Source of the DNA: an uncultured Alteromonadaceae bacterium
GTDB taxonomy: Bacteria; Pseudomonadota; Gammaproteobacteria; Enterobacterales; Alteromonadaceae
Length of the DNA: 64,000 nt
Assembly (NCBI GenBank): GCA_947503265.1
Contig: CANNDC010000002.1
Location: 1 to 64,000, forward strand
Direction of reading: 5' to 3'
The notes beneath the pieces are model-generated. The model worked only from the letters and a program-made list of their open reading frames with translations, ran no database searches and was not told where the DNA came from. The position numbers were made by a program, and so were the translations under genes. Positions 41,760 to 51,612 of this stretch are shown piece by piece; the first letter of the stretch is position 1; each line of letters starts with the position of its first letter.

Positions 41760-44700
41760 ATGTTTATAAAATCCAAACTGAATCGTATTGCGATTGCAGT
41801 TGCTATGTCTGTTGGCATGTCAACGGCCGCGATGGCACAAGTTACTTCTTCAGGTATCGACGGTAAGGTGGTTGGTCCTCAGGGAGCACCTGCAGCTGGC
41901 ACTGAAGTCACTGTTACTCACTTGCCTACCGGAGCTACAAAAACGATAACCGTAAATGCAAACGGTACGTTTAATTTATCAGGTCTACGAGTTGGTGGCC
42001 CTTACAGAATTCTTCTTGATTCTAATTCGTTAGGTGATAAAGCAATTGACGACGTCTACTTGACACTAGGTGAGCAATATCCACTAACGGTTGCGCTTGA
42101 AGCTGACTCAGGTGTTGAGCGCATCGCGGTTACTGGTTCTCAACTATCAAGCTTGGCATTCGGAAAAAACAGCCCAGCCACTATTTTTGACCTCGACTCC
42201 TTGGAAAATGCCCCGGCAATTAACCGTAACATCACTGATGTATTGCGTATTGACCCTCGTGTTTATGTTGATGAAGGTGGTCAAAATGCAATTCAGTGTG
42301 CTGGTAAAAGTCCGCGTTTTAACAGCTTAACGGTAGATGGTATTCGACTAAATGATTCGTTTGGTTTGAACTCAAACGGTTACCCAACTGAAAGAATGCC
42401 ATTTTCATTCGATGCAATTGAGCAAGTTGCAGTTGAATTGGCGCCTGTTAGCGTAATTTACGGTGGATTTACTGCTTGTAATATTAACGCTGTAGCGAAA
42501 ACAGGTACTAACGAATTCCATGGTTCGGCGTTTTACGATTACACTGACGATTCATTGAAAAGTGACAATCTTCAAGGTGATAAAATCAACCTTGGTGCCT
42601 TCGAAGAAAAACGCTACGGTGTAACCGTTGGCGGCCCAATCATTAAAGACACGTTATTCTTCTTTGCTTCGTATGAAAAGCTTGAAGGTGCTAACCTGTT
42701 TGAACGTGGACCACAAGGCTCGGGTGCAGTGAACGAAGTGTTAGTCACACAGGCTGAACTAGATGAGATTGTTAGTATTTCTAATACGCTTTATCAATAC
42801 GATCCTGGCCCACTTCCTTCTAGCATTCCTAACGAAGATGAGAAAATCCTCATTAAGTTGGACTGGAATATTAATGAAGATCACAGGGCGTCATTTACTT
42901 ACAACTACAATGACGGCAACAACTTTACTGGTGCTGACCGTGACGACAATGAAATTGAATTCTTGAATCACCACTATGAGAGAGGCGCTGAGCTAACCTC
43001 ATATGTTGCTTCCTTATACTCTGATTGGACAGACAAATTCTCAACCGAAATTCGTTGGGTTAGTCAAGAATTAGACAATCGCCAAGTAACGTTAGCGGGT
43101 GATGGAAGCATCGGTGGCGCCGATTTTGGTGAAATTCGCGTTGATACCGGCGACGTTGATGTCTACCTTGGATCTGATGACAGTCGTCAAGCCAATGACC
43201 TAGACTGGGAGCAAATGAGCATTATCCTTCGTGGTACATACTACATGGACAATGGGCACGTACTCAGCTTTGGTTACGAGCGCGATGAATTGGATATATT
43301 CAACGTATTCGTTCAACACACTGAAACAGAAATTCGTTTCAACAGTATTGACGATTTCCGCAACGGCCTTGCTGGTGCGATTTACTATAACAATGCGCCT
43401 TCAGGTAATCCTACAGATGCAGCAGCTGTCTGGGGTTATGAGGTTAACTCTCTCTACTTCCAAGACGAATTTGATTTAACAGATGACTTAGTTGTTACAG
43501 CTGGCTTACGTTACGAATGGTATACATCTGATGATGCGCCACCTGAAAACCCAGATTTCACTGCCGATTACGGATTTGCTAACACCAACACGGTAGATGG
43601 CGAAGGTTTATTACAGCCACGAATTGGTCTGAATTACACATTGAGTGACAATACTGAGCTACGTGCTGGTTTAGCTTTGTATAGTGGTGGTAACCCGAAC
43701 GTCTGGTTGTCAAATACTTACTCAAATAACAACGTGTCTCAATTTGGTGCGCGTGGTCGCTCGTTCTGTTACACATCTCGTCTTGATAGAGCCGTTATCG
43801 ACTGTGGAGGTCAGCAAACCTCTTTGTTTGATGATGACGTGGTTTACGTTCAAGTTGAAGATGGTGCGCCAAATGGCCCTGGCTACGGCATACCTAAAGA
43901 GTTGTTTGATGCCGTTTCTGCAGGTGAAGGTTCAAACTTTGAGATCAACTACCTCGACCCAGATTACAAACTGTCTAGCGAGTTGAAACTGACTGCAGGT
44001 ATGACTCACGCAACAGATGACGACTATATCTTTGATGTTGATTTAATTATTTCGCGGACACAAGACGCCACTATTGTAAAACGGGGTGATCTTGATGAAG
44101 CAGGCTTTAATGAAAACGGCTATATCGATTACGATAGTAATCGTATGTCTTCTTTCGTGCTAACCAATAGTTCAGTTGATTCAACTTCATTCAGTTTATC
44201 AGGCAGCATGACTAAGTCTTGGGACAATGGTGTTCAATTGACAACAGGTTATGCCTATAGTGACGCTGAAGACGTCCAACCAATGAACAGCTCAGTTGCA
44301 TTCTCAAATTATCAATTCCGTGCTTACACCAATCCAAATGAAGAAGTATCTTCTTTGTCTGATTGGAATATCGAGCACAGATTCACTGTAGACTTCCGTT
44401 ATACAGTGGAGTTATTCGACGGTTTGAATACGCGATTCTCAGCATTTGCTGTGAGCCAATCGGGTCGTCCTTACAGTCGAGTGCTAGATAATGGTAATGG
44501 AGAATTTGGTTTCACTCCTTTCCTAGAGAACTTCAATAGTGGTAGCGGCGGGGTATTACCTATTGGTGGCGAGCGCAATGGCCAGACAAGCAGTTGGTGG
44601 ACGAAAGTTGATATCTCTGTGAGACAAGACATTCCTGCTTTCGCAGAAGGGCACAATGCAAATATCTATATGATCATGGATAACTTTACCAATTTCTTGA

Positions 44701-44825
44701 ATACAGATTGGGGTATCTTGAACGAGGCTGATAATACCGTGCGATTGAGCAATAACTCTGCAGAAGTTCGTCAAGGTGATGCTTCTCAGTGGGAAGTACG
44801 ATTCGGTGTTCAATATAAGTTCTAA
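41760..44825 (+). CDS. Oar-like TonB-dependent receptor with carboxypeptidase-regulatory domain
   Basis: 1021 residues from ATG 41760 after TAGGAA; an upstream in-frame TTG (41721) is rejected because the signal peptide starts at MFIKSKLNR and is cut after AMAQ. Residues ~25-115 form a carboxypeptidase-regulatory-like beta domain (DGKVVGPQGAPAAGTEVTV). The plug (RIAVTGSQLSSLAFGKNSPATIF, then RFNSLTVDGIRLND) and a ~800-residue barrel ending WEVRFGVQYKF follow. Oar-like receptors import polymers or oligomers. Location between udk-nupC and a secreted nuclease suggests nucleic-acid fragments or nucleosides as ligand; this is inference. Confidence 0.9.
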   Translation: MFIKSKLNRIAIAVAMSVGMSTAAMAQVTSSGIDGKVVGPQGAPAAGTEVTVTHLPTGATKTITVNANGTFNLSGLRVGGPYRILLDSNSLGDKAIDDVYLTLGEQYPLTVALEADSGVERIAVTGSQLSSLAFGKNSPATIFDLDSLENAPAINRNITDVLRIDPRVYVDEGGQNAIQCAGKSPRFNSLTVDGIRLNDSFGLNSNGYPTERMPFSFDAIEQVAVELAPVSVIYGGFTACNINAVAKTGTNEFHGSAFYDYTDDSLKSDNLQGDKINLGAFEEKRYGVTVGGPIIKDTLFFFASYEKLEGANLFERGPQGSGAVNEVLVTQAELDEIVSISNTLYQYDPGPLPSSIPNEDEKILIKLDWNINEDHRASFTYNYNDGNNFTGADRDDNEIEFLNHHYERGAELTSYVASLYSDWTDKFSTEIRWVSQELDNRQVTLAGDGSIGGADFGEIRVDTGDVDVYLGSDDSRQANDLDWEQMSIILRGTYYMDNGHVLSFGYERDELDIFNVFVQHTETEIRFNSIDDFRNGLAGAIYYNNAPSGNPTDAAAVWGYEVNSLYFQDEFDLTDDLVVTAGLRYEWYTSDDAPPENPDFTADYGFANTNTVDGEGLLQPRIGLNYTLSDNTELRAGLALYSGGNPNVWLSNTYSNNNVSQFGARGRSFCYTSRLDRAVIDCGGQQTSLFDDDVVYVQVEDGAPNGPGYGIPKELFDAVSAGEGSNFEINYLDPDYKLSSELKLTAGMTHATDDDYIFDVDLIISRTQDATIVKRGDLDEAGFNENGYIDYDSNRMSSFVLTNSSVDSTSFSLSGSMTKSWDNGVQLTTGYAYSDAEDVQPMNSSVAFSNYQFRAYTNPNEEVSSLSDWNIEHRFTVDFRYTVELFDGLNTRFSAFAVSQSGRPYSRVLDNGNGEFGFTPFLENFNSGSGGVLPIGGERNGQTSSWWTKVDISVRQDIPAFAEGHNANIYMIMDNFTNFLNTDWGILNEADNTVRLSNNSAEVRQGDASQWEVRFGVQYKF

Positions 44826-44917
44826 GTCTCTGACTACTGAAGGTAGTTTTGCAAGGCCGACGTGCAGTTCTTTATTGATTTAATGAACTGCATATTGAAC
44901 TAAAGAAACGATAAAAT

Positions 44918-44945
44918 CCGATAGCTCAGGCTATCGGTTTTTTTT
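44918..44945 (+). terminator. Intrinsic terminator after the Oar-like receptor
   Basis: The stem CCGATAG (44918-44924) / CTATCGG (44931-44937) has a 6-base loop and is followed by eight T. It ends 13 bp before the nuclease start codon, so that gene depends on read-through or its own promoter. Confidence 0.92.
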
Positions 44946-44957
44946 GGATGAAAGAAA

Positions 44958-46124
44958 ATGAAATTTGTCATATTGCTGTTGGGAATAATAATGAGCGCTC
45001 ACGCACTTGCACATTCGGTTAGAGTCGCTACCTTTAATGTCAGTATGGAAGCCAGCAACTATACTGAAAAAGGCCAGTCCGTAGATGCCAACACACTGTT
45101 TGACTTGCTAAAAACAGGCGAACATCCACAAATTAAAAATATTGCGCAAATCATCCAAACCGTTCGTCCTGATATTATTTTGCTTAATGAGTTTGATTAC
45201 ACTGCAGATCAAGCTAAGGGCATTGATGCGTTTCAAAAAAACTATCTCAAGCAATCTCAACGTGGTCAGGCACCCATCGAGTACCGCTATGTTTATACCG
45301 CTCCTGTCAATACAGGCATTAATTCTGGTGTTGATTTCAATAGTAATGGAAAAATTGATGGGGACGTAGGCGATACATTTGGATTTGGTTTGTATCCGGG
45401 ACAATATGGAATGGCTTTATTAAGCCGCTACCCAATTGATCGAGCATCAATCAGAACTTTTCAGCATTTTCTATGGAAAGACATGCCGAATAATCTAGTG
45501 ACTCAAATTCATAATGAGAAAGGCGAAAGTTGGTATTCCAAACAGGCTCAAGCTATTTTTAGATTGTCTTCTAAATCCCATTGGGATGTTCCCATTAATA
45601 TCGATGGGCAAACTATCCATATTTTGGCGAGTCATCCAACACCTCCGGTATTTGATGGCGAGGAAGATCGCAATGGTAAGCGCAACCATGATGAAATTCG
45701 ATTTTGGCTTGATTACATATCGAACAATCAAACTTCCACTTATATTTACGATGACAATGGCGCAACAGGAGGACTTGGATCAGAGCGTTTCATTTTGTTG
45801 GGGGATCTAAATGCGTCAGCCACTGAAGGTGATGGTCATCGAACAATGATGGATAATTTATTACGTCATCCGAATATAGATGAGCACATTGTTCCACAAA
45901 GTAAAGGCGGTGGGTTAAACCAAAGCCAAAATAGTCTGTCTAAATATCATACGGCATCTTGGGGGATGCGAGCAGATTATGTGTTGCCATCAAAGAATGG
46001 GCTTAAGCTAGTTAACAACGGCGTGTTTTGGCCATCTGCTGCTGAACCTGACTATGCACTTGTTGCTGACAGAAAAACATCATCAGATCATCGTTTGGTT
46101 TGGGTAGACGTAAAAATTGAATAA
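44958..46124 (+). CDS. Secreted endonuclease/exonuclease/phosphatase-family protein
   Basis: 388 residues with a signal peptide (MKFVILLLGIIMSAHALAHS). EEP-fold motifs are VRVATFNVSMEA, IILLNEFDYTAD (metal Glu), GQYGMALLSRYPID, ILASHPTPP, FILLGDLNASATEGD (Asp-Asn) and SSDHRLVWVDV (catalytic Asp-His). Such exported EEP proteins hydrolyse phosphodiesters of nucleic acids or phospholipids. Directly downstream of the receptor, so it may produce the fragments that are imported. The substrate is not proven. Confidence 0.88.
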   Translation: MKFVILLLGIIMSAHALAHSVRVATFNVSMEASNYTEKGQSVDANTLFDLLKTGEHPQIKNIAQIIQTVRPDIILLNEFDYTADQAKGIDAFQKNYLKQSQRGQAPIEYRYVYTAPVNTGINSGVDFNSNGKIDGDVGDTFGFGLYPGQYGMALLSRYPIDRASIRTFQHFLWKDMPNNLVTQIHNEKGESWYSKQAQAIFRLSSKSHWDVPINIDGQTIHILASHPTPPVFDGEEDRNGKRNHDEIRFWLDYISNNQTSTYIYDDNGATGGLGSERFILLGDLNASATEGDGHRTMMDNLLRHPNIDEHIVPQSKGGGLNQSQNSLSKYHTASWGMRADYVLPSKNGLKLVNNGVFWPSAAEPDYALVADRKTSSDHRLVWVDVKIE

Positions 46125-46196
46125 ACAAAAATATTTCTATCACTGCAAGCTAGTATGAAAATCCTTGAATTATTAAATCGCATAAGCACTTATTGG

Positions 46197-46661
46197 CTAA
46201 ACATTCTCGAATAAGGCTTCGACTTTCTTGCGCGTCTCTTCAATCAACGTAACATCAGCGGGAGCAATAAAAATGGTATCGTCACCTGCTATCGTGCCTA
46301 AAACACCGTCTTTTTGACTCAAAGAATCCAGCAACCTCGCGATTAATTGTGCAGCACCCGGACTAGTTCGGATGATGACCATCACGTTGTTGTGTACTAT
46401 ATCCAGAACTAATTGTTTGAGGGGGCTTTTGGCGGTCGGCATGCCTAATTCAGGAGGCAAACAATAGACCATTTCACCACGTGCATTGCGCGTTCTGACT
46501 GCGCCGAATTTGCTCAGCATCCGTGATACTTTGGATTGACTTATGCTACCAAAACCCTGAAGTTTAAGCGCATCGACTATGCCACCCTGAGATCCAAAAT
46601 TTTCTGTTTTGAGGATTTCTTTAAATTCTTTTACGAGTTCTTCTTGTTTGTTGTTGGACAT
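46197..46661 (-). CDS. argR: Arginine repressor
   Basis: 154 residues from ATG 46661 with GAGG five bp upstream; a longer in-frame start exists at 46694 but the family begins here. The N-terminal winged helix ([53 protein letters not shown]) binds ARG boxes. The C-terminal oligomerisation/arginine domain has [14 protein letters not shown] and [13 protein letters not shown]. It forms arginine-bound hexamers repressing arginine biosynthesis. Divergent from mdh, as in E. coli and relatives. A clear ARG box was not found by eye in the gap. Confidence 0.96.
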   Translation of the reverse strand: MSNNKQEELVKEFKEILKTENFGSQGGIVDALKLQGFGSISQSKVSRMLSKFGAVRTRNARGEMVYCLPPELGMPTAKSPLKQLVLDIVHNNVMVIIRTSPGAAQLIARLLDSLSQKDGVLGTIAGDDTIFIAPADVTLIEETRKKVEALFENV

Positions 46662-46953
46662 GCCAGCCTCAGTTTGGCCAAGTTGTCCATGCAATCGATT
46701 TTGAACAGACTTGGGTAGTATGGGAAAACTTTGCTAAAGACGCTTATAGCGGTAGTTTGACACAAACTTTTATGACTCGGTAGCCCATTCATGGTGGAGA
46801 CAATAAAAAATCACAGTTGCAGTATTGAAAGTGCATAAAAAAGGCCTCACATTGCTAGGTCGAATATAGAATATAACATTGAAGAATTTGAAATTTGTTA
46901 CGGCTTGCTTTAGTGTGTGCCGACTTAAACTCACTTCCCCATAGGAGATACAT

Positions 46954-47889
46954 ATGAAAGTAGCAGTACTAGGCGCTGCAGGTGGTATTGGTCAGGCCCT
47001 TTCCCTGTTGTTAAAAACTCAGCTTCCGGCAGGTTCTGAATTGGCACTTTACGATGTTGCACCAGTTGTACCCGGGGTAGCAGTTGATTTGAGCCACATA
47101 CCAACCGATGTAAAAGTTGCGGGCTTTGGAAAAGAAGACCTTGCTGATGCACTTCAAGGCTCAGATATTGTGCTTATTCCTGCGGGCGTTCCCCGCAAGC
47201 CAGGTATGGATCGTTCTGATTTGTTTAATATCAATGCGGGTATCGTTAAAAACCTAGTAGACGCTATTGCAGACAATTGTCCAGAAGCTTGTACTTGTAT
47301 CATTACCAACCCGGTCAACACTACTGTTGCTATTGCTGCTGAAGCATTAAAAGCCAAAGGTGTATACAACAAGAATAAACTTTTCGGTGTGACTACGTTA
47401 GATGTTATTCGTTCTGAAACTTTCGTTGCTGAGTTAAAGGGGTTAAGCACCTCCAGTGTGCACGTTCCTGTTATCGGTGGACATTCTGGTACAACTATTT
47501 TGCCACTTTTATCACAAGTTGAAGGTGTAGACTTTACCGCAGAAGAAGTTTCTGCATTAACAACACGCATTCAAAATGCTGGTACTGAAGTTGTTGAAGC
47601 TAAAGCTGGAGGCGGATCAGCAACCTTGTCTATGGGCCAGGCAGCAGCGAGATTCTGTTTGTCACTTGTCGCCGCAATGAAAGGTGACAATGTGGTTGAA
47701 TATACTTATGTTGAAACCAATAGCGATGACGCCGTTTTCTTCTCTCACCCAGTTCGTCTTGGACCAAATGGTGTTGAAGAAATCTTATCTTACGGTGAGT
47801 TAAGCGACTTCGAACAAAACGCCAAAGAATCTATGCTTGGTGGTTTACGTGGCGATATCGAATTAGGTGTGAAATTCGTAAACGGTTAG
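46954..47889 (+). CDS. mdh: Malate dehydrogenase
   Basis: 311-residue NAD-dependent enzyme interconverting malate and oxaloacetate (TCA cycle). The Rossmann loop is [16 protein letters not shown]. Substrate-site arginines are in [12 protein letters not shown], the catalytic Asp/His in [14 protein letters not shown] and [16 protein letters not shown]. The length matches E. coli Mdh (312). A strong GGAGAT ribosome site precedes ATG. It is divergent from argR and followed by a terminator shared with the convergent ppc. Confidence 0.98.
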   Translation: MKVAVLGAAGGIGQALSLLLKTQLPAGSELALYDVAPVVPGVAVDLSHIPTDVKVAGFGKEDLADALQGSDIVLIPAGVPRKPGMDRSDLFNINAGIVKNLVDAIADNCPEACTCIITNPVNTTVAIAAEALKAKGVYNKNKLFGVTTLDVIRSETFVAELKGLSTSSVHVPVIGGHSGTTILPLLSQVEGVDFTAEEVSALTTRIQNAGTEVVEAKAGGGSATLSMGQAAARFCLSLVAAMKGDNVVEYTYVETNSDDAVFFSHPVRLGPNGVEEILSYGELSDFEQNAKESMLGGLRGDIELGVKFVNG

Positions 47890-47922
47890 TTTTTACGAAT
47901 AATTACGTCGATATATGACAAT

Positions 47923-47955
47923 AAAAAAGCCGAACTCATTTGAGTTCGGCTTTTT
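47923..47955. terminator. Bidirectional terminator between mdh and ppc
   Basis: The perfect 10-bp stem GCCGAACTCA (47929-47938) / TGAGTTCGGC (47941-47950), with AAAAAA before and TTTTT after, can stop both the mdh transcript and the convergent ppc transcript. Confidence 0.95.
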
Positions 47956-47999
47956 AGTCTATGACTTCAAATTAACCCATACGGGCTCTCTTGAGTCGA

Positions 48000-50618
48000 T
48001 TAACCTGTGTTACGCATTCCAACAGCAATACCCGTAATGGCTACCATCATGGCTCTTTCCAATGTTGGATCCTGCTCCTCTCCTAATTCCCTTATTCGAG
48101 ACAATAGTTCTATTTGCAGGAAGTGCAATGGCTGTAAATAACCTGCTCGAATTGTCATTGATTCTTTGCCCTTAGGATCGAATTCCATAACGGATTTTTG
48201 ATCCAAGAGTTTGAGTAGCAATGCAATACTGTCGTTCAACTCGGTTCGAAGAGACTCACCAAAATGTTGAAGTTCAGAGGGTACTAGGCGTTTATCATAT
48301 TCTTCACTGATCCTTGGATCAGCTTTGTTAAACACCATGTCTAACATAGATAAACGAGAGCTGAAGAATGGCCAGTTTTCCTGCATGTCAGCGATGACTT
48401 CGGCATCACTGCCGTCAAGTGAACTTTGTATGGCTTTCATCACACCTAGCCAAGAAGGTAAAACCAATCTAGTTTGGGCCCATGCAAATATCCAAGGAAT
48501 AGCTCTTAAGCTTTCGATGCCACCCGTCGGTTTGCGCTTTGCAGGACGGCTTCCCAAAGGAAGTTTGCCAAGTTCTTGCTCAGGAGTGGCTACCCTAAAA
48601 TAAGGAACAAAATTTTCATCATGACGAACAGTATGACGATAGTTGTCTCTACCTGCCTCTGCCATAGTTTTCATGGCATTTCGCCAAGTTTGTTGCGGTT
48701 GAGGTGGAGGGAAAATTATCGCCTCTAAAATGGCACTGGCATACAAACCAAGGCTACCAATGGCCAATTCTGGCATACCAAATTTGTAGCGTATCGTTTC
48801 ACCTTGTTCGGTGACTCTGAATCCGCCTGAAAGTGAACCCGGCGGTTGAGAGTGAATAGCTGCGTGAGCCGGTAAACCGCCTCTGCCAATGGTTCCGCCT
48901 CTTCCGTGGAATAGGGTAAGTTTGATATCAAATTCGTCTGCAAGTGCAACTAACGCTTCTTGAGACTCATACTGAGCCCACCCAGCCGCCAGTGCGCCAG
49001 CGTCTTTCGCAGAATCAGAGTAGCCTATCATGACGTATTGGGTGCCTTGAATATATCCGCGATACCAATCAATGTTAAGTAACTCTCTGGTTACCCTTGA
49101 TGCATCATTCAAGTCATCTAAGGTTTCGAATAAGGGGGCAACAGGCATTTGCCAATCAACATTAGATTCTTTCAATAGCAATTGAACAGCAAGCACATCT
49201 GAGGGCAGGCTTGCCATGGAAATGATGTAAATACCAAAACCATCTTTGCTATTTTGCGAGATAGTCTTACACGTATCCAATACTTCCTTAACATCTGCTG
49301 ACGGTTCCCATTTTGGTGGCAGTAGCGGCCTTCTTGAATTCAACTCGCGCAACAAGAAAGCTTGTTTGTCAGCTTCGCTCCATTGTGCGTAATCTCCCAA
49401 ACCAAAATATTTTGTCAATTCACTGAATACATCTGAATGACGTTCTGAGTCTTGACGAATATCCAGCTTCAGCAAATGCACACCGAAACAATGAACACGT
49501 CTTATAGTATCGAGTAATTTGCCGTTGGCTATCACGCTCATACCGCAAGCATTAAGAGAGCGGTAACAGTCAATCAAAGGATCGAGTAAGTCAGATTGCT
49601 TACTAATCCATTCACTCTGATCCACTGTTTTACCTGCTAAAAGGGCACCTATACCATCGTGAGTTTTATTTAACTTAGCCATCAAAGGGCGAAGTAGTGC
49701 CCGATACGGCTCAAGAGCATCACCCACTTTTTCCTTTAACTCTGCATCACAGCTACCCATAGAAAGTTCAATTTGCAAACGATCAACATCCGCAGCAAAC
49801 AATCTCGCAGCGCGACTTCTGGCCAACAACAAGACCTGTTGAGTAATTTTTGCTGTAACGTTTGGGTTGCCATCGCGATCTCCACCCATCCATGAGCTAA
49901 ATTGAACCGGTGACGCATCAATAGGAATAGAAAGCCCAAAGCGATCTTGTACTTTCTGATCTAGTCCTCGAATGAACGAGGGCACCGCATCCCAAAGGGA
50001 GTTTTCAATCACAGAAAAGCCCCATCTAGCTTCATCTACCGGAGTAGGTCTAATGGTACGAATCTCTTCTGTATGCCAAGCTTGGCTAATCAAATCGGCA
50101 ACACGGGTTTTTAATTCAGAACGTTGATTTTCACTGATATCTGTTTGATGAATATCTTTTAAACACTGCGCTAATTCACTATGTTTATGGATAAGTGTTC
50201 TACGAGTAACTTCAGTTGGGTGTGCGGTTAAAACCAAGTCAATCTTCAATTGCTTGAAGGCTTCTTCAAAAGTACCTTTTTCAATATTACCTGATTCTAG
50301 GTGTTCAAAAAGTTGACTCACAGGATCGTCTACTCGGCTTGCACTGTTAAATTCTTGTTCAGCGATGTTCGCCAAATTCAAAAATTGTGAAAACGCTCTG
50401 CCTACTGTGAGTAGCTCGTCATTCGACAACTCACTGAAAAGTGTTTTTAGCTCGTCGCTTGCTTCTTGAGCTCCAGAAAAAGAGTTACGGCCAGCTTTTC
50501 TGACCTTTTCTATTCTTTCTAGCCACTCATCTCCCATTTGTGCGCGTATCGTGTCCCCTAAAGTGGTTCCTAGAAATCGGACAGATTCTTTAAGTTGGAT
50601 CTCTAAATGCTCAGTCAC
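48000..50618 (-). CDS. ppc: Phosphoenolpyruvate carboxylase
   Basis: 872-residue enzyme making oxaloacetate from PEP and bicarbonate, refilling the TCA cycle. Signatures are VLTAHPTEVTRRTLI (catalytic His), SSWMGGDRDGNPNVT, MIGYSDSAKDAGALAAGWAQY, LFHGRGGTIGRGGLPAHAAI and the C-terminal AITGIAVGMRNTG ending with the typical RNTG. Slightly shorter than E. coli Ppc (883). It is convergent with mdh and divergent from the FKBP gene. Confidence 0.98.
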   Translation of the reverse strand: MTEHLEIQLKESVRFLGTTLGDTIRAQMGDEWLERIEKVRKAGRNSFSGAQEASDELKTLFSELSNDELLTVGRAFSQFLNLANIAEQEFNSASRVDDPVSQLFEHLESGNIEKGTFEEAFKQLKIDLVLTAHPTEVTRRTLIHKHSELAQCLKDIHQTDISENQRSELKTRVADLISQAWHTEEIRTIRPTPVDEARWGFSVIENSLWDAVPSFIRGLDQKVQDRFGLSIPIDASPVQFSSWMGGDRDGNPNVTAKITQQVLLLARSRAARLFAADVDRLQIELSMGSCDAELKEKVGDALEPYRALLRPLMAKLNKTHDGIGALLAGKTVDQSEWISKQSDLLDPLIDCYRSLNACGMSVIANGKLLDTIRRVHCFGVHLLKLDIRQDSERHSDVFSELTKYFGLGDYAQWSEADKQAFLLRELNSRRPLLPPKWEPSADVKEVLDTCKTISQNSKDGFGIYIISMASLPSDVLAVQLLLKESNVDWQMPVAPLFETLDDLNDASRVTRELLNIDWYRGYIQGTQYVMIGYSDSAKDAGALAAGWAQYESQEALVALADEFDIKLTLFHGRGGTIGRGGLPAHAAIHSQPPGSLSGGFRVTEQGETIRYKFGMPELAIGSLGLYASAILEAIIFPPPQPQQTWRNAMKTMAEAGRDNYRHTVRHDENFVPYFRVATPEQELGKLPLGSRPAKRKPTGGIESLRAIPWIFAWAQTRLVLPSWLGVMKAIQSSLDGSDAEVIADMQENWPFFSSRLSMLDMVFNKADPRISEEYDKRLVPSELQHFGESLRTELNDSIALLLKLLDQKSVMEFDPKGKESMTIRAGYLQPLHFLQIELLSRIRELGEEQDPTLERAMMVAITGIAVGMRNTG

Positions 50619-50852
50619 GCGACCTCCGCTAAGTGTCTAGTTTAATAAAAGTGGGTGTTTACAATGTTTGACGGCCAAAGCCCTCGAATCTTCGCATATA
50701 GATTTTACAGCAAAGACGAAAAGACTCATACCATACGTGTTCAGAAGCGAATTGTCTAAAACCATTCGTTCTTCATTATTACGAAGAGGTATTGGCTTGC
50801 GTTAACTTGTGTTAGAATCGCGCGCTTTAAAATTAACCATTCAGGATTTTTT

Positions 50853-51473
50853 GTGACAGATAAATTTAATAGTGTAGAACTGCAAGCAAGTTATGGCATC
50901 GGCTTACAAATGGGGCAGCAACTTAGCTCTAACCCTTTTGACGGTTTAGACATTGCTGCAGTGCAAGAAGGACTTGAAGATGCCTTCACTAATCAAGCTC
51001 CAAAAGTGAACAATGAAGTGCTTGGCAAAGCGTTCAACGAAATTCATGAGCGCATGCAAGCTGCTAGTGCAGACCAGCATAAAGAAGCAATTGCCGAAGG
51101 TGCAGCTTTCCTTGAAGAAAATGCCAAGAAAGACGGAATCAAAGTCACTCCTTCTGGATTGCAGTATGAAGTATTGACGGCTGGAGAGGGCGAAAAGCCT
51201 ACTGCTGCCTCTACGGTTCGCACTCACTATCACGGTACACTTATTAACGGTTCTGTTTTCGACAGCTCGTACGACCGTGGCCAGCCAGCTGAATTTCCGG
51301 TTGGTGGCGTGATTAAAGGATGGACTGAAGCATTGCAAATGATGCCGGTTGGATCTAAGTGGCGTCTATACGTTCCTCATGATCTTGCTTATGGTGAACA
51401 AGGTGCTGGTGGTGCAATTGGACCATATAGCACACTAGTATTTGATGTTGAATTACTCGATATCGTTGCGTAG
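50853..51473 (+). CDS. fklB: FKBP-type peptidyl-prolyl isomerase, FklB-like
   Basis: 206 residues from a GTG start. An N-terminal helical dimerisation domain (SYGIGLQMGQQLSSNPFDGLDIAAVQEGLEDAF; about 8-110) is followed by the FKBP domain (SGLQYEVLTAGEGEKPTAASTVRTHYHGTLINGSVFDSSYDR, then WRLYVPHDLAYGEQGAGG and LVFDVELLDI). No signal peptide, so it is the cytoplasmic FklB form rather than periplasmic FkpA. It catalyses proline isomerisation in folding. A terminator follows. Confidence 0.95.
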   Translation: MTDKFNSVELQASYGIGLQMGQQLSSNPFDGLDIAAVQEGLEDAFTNQAPKVNNEVLGKAFNEIHERMQAASADQHKEAIAEGAAFLEENAKKDGIKVTPSGLQYEVLTAGEGEKPTAASTVRTHYHGTLINGSVFDSSYDRGQPAEFPVGGVIKGWTEALQMMPVGSKWRLYVPHDLAYGEQGAGGAIGPYSTLVFDVELLDIVA

Positions 51474-51491
51474 AACAAATTCAGATACGTC

Positions 51492-51520
51492 AAAAGGCCG
51501 GTTCTGATACCGGTCTTTTT
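51492..51520 (+). terminator. Intrinsic terminator after fklB
   Basis: GGCCGGT (51496-51502) pairs with ACCGGTC (51509-51515), including one weak pair, over a 6-base loop, with AAAA before and TTTTT after. It lies 19 bp after the fklB stop. Confidence 0.9.
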
Positions 51521-51612
51521 GTTTAATTAACAAACTGTTAAAAGATCATTCTCAAACAAGCTGTTAAACTTAGCAGATTGATTCAATTAATAAGCCTTTT
51601 CGGGGTTTTCGA

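Noticed and set aside
46662..46953. ARG boxes in the argR-mdh gap
   Set aside because: Only loose matches such as TATTGAAAGTGCATAA were seen; none close enough to claim.
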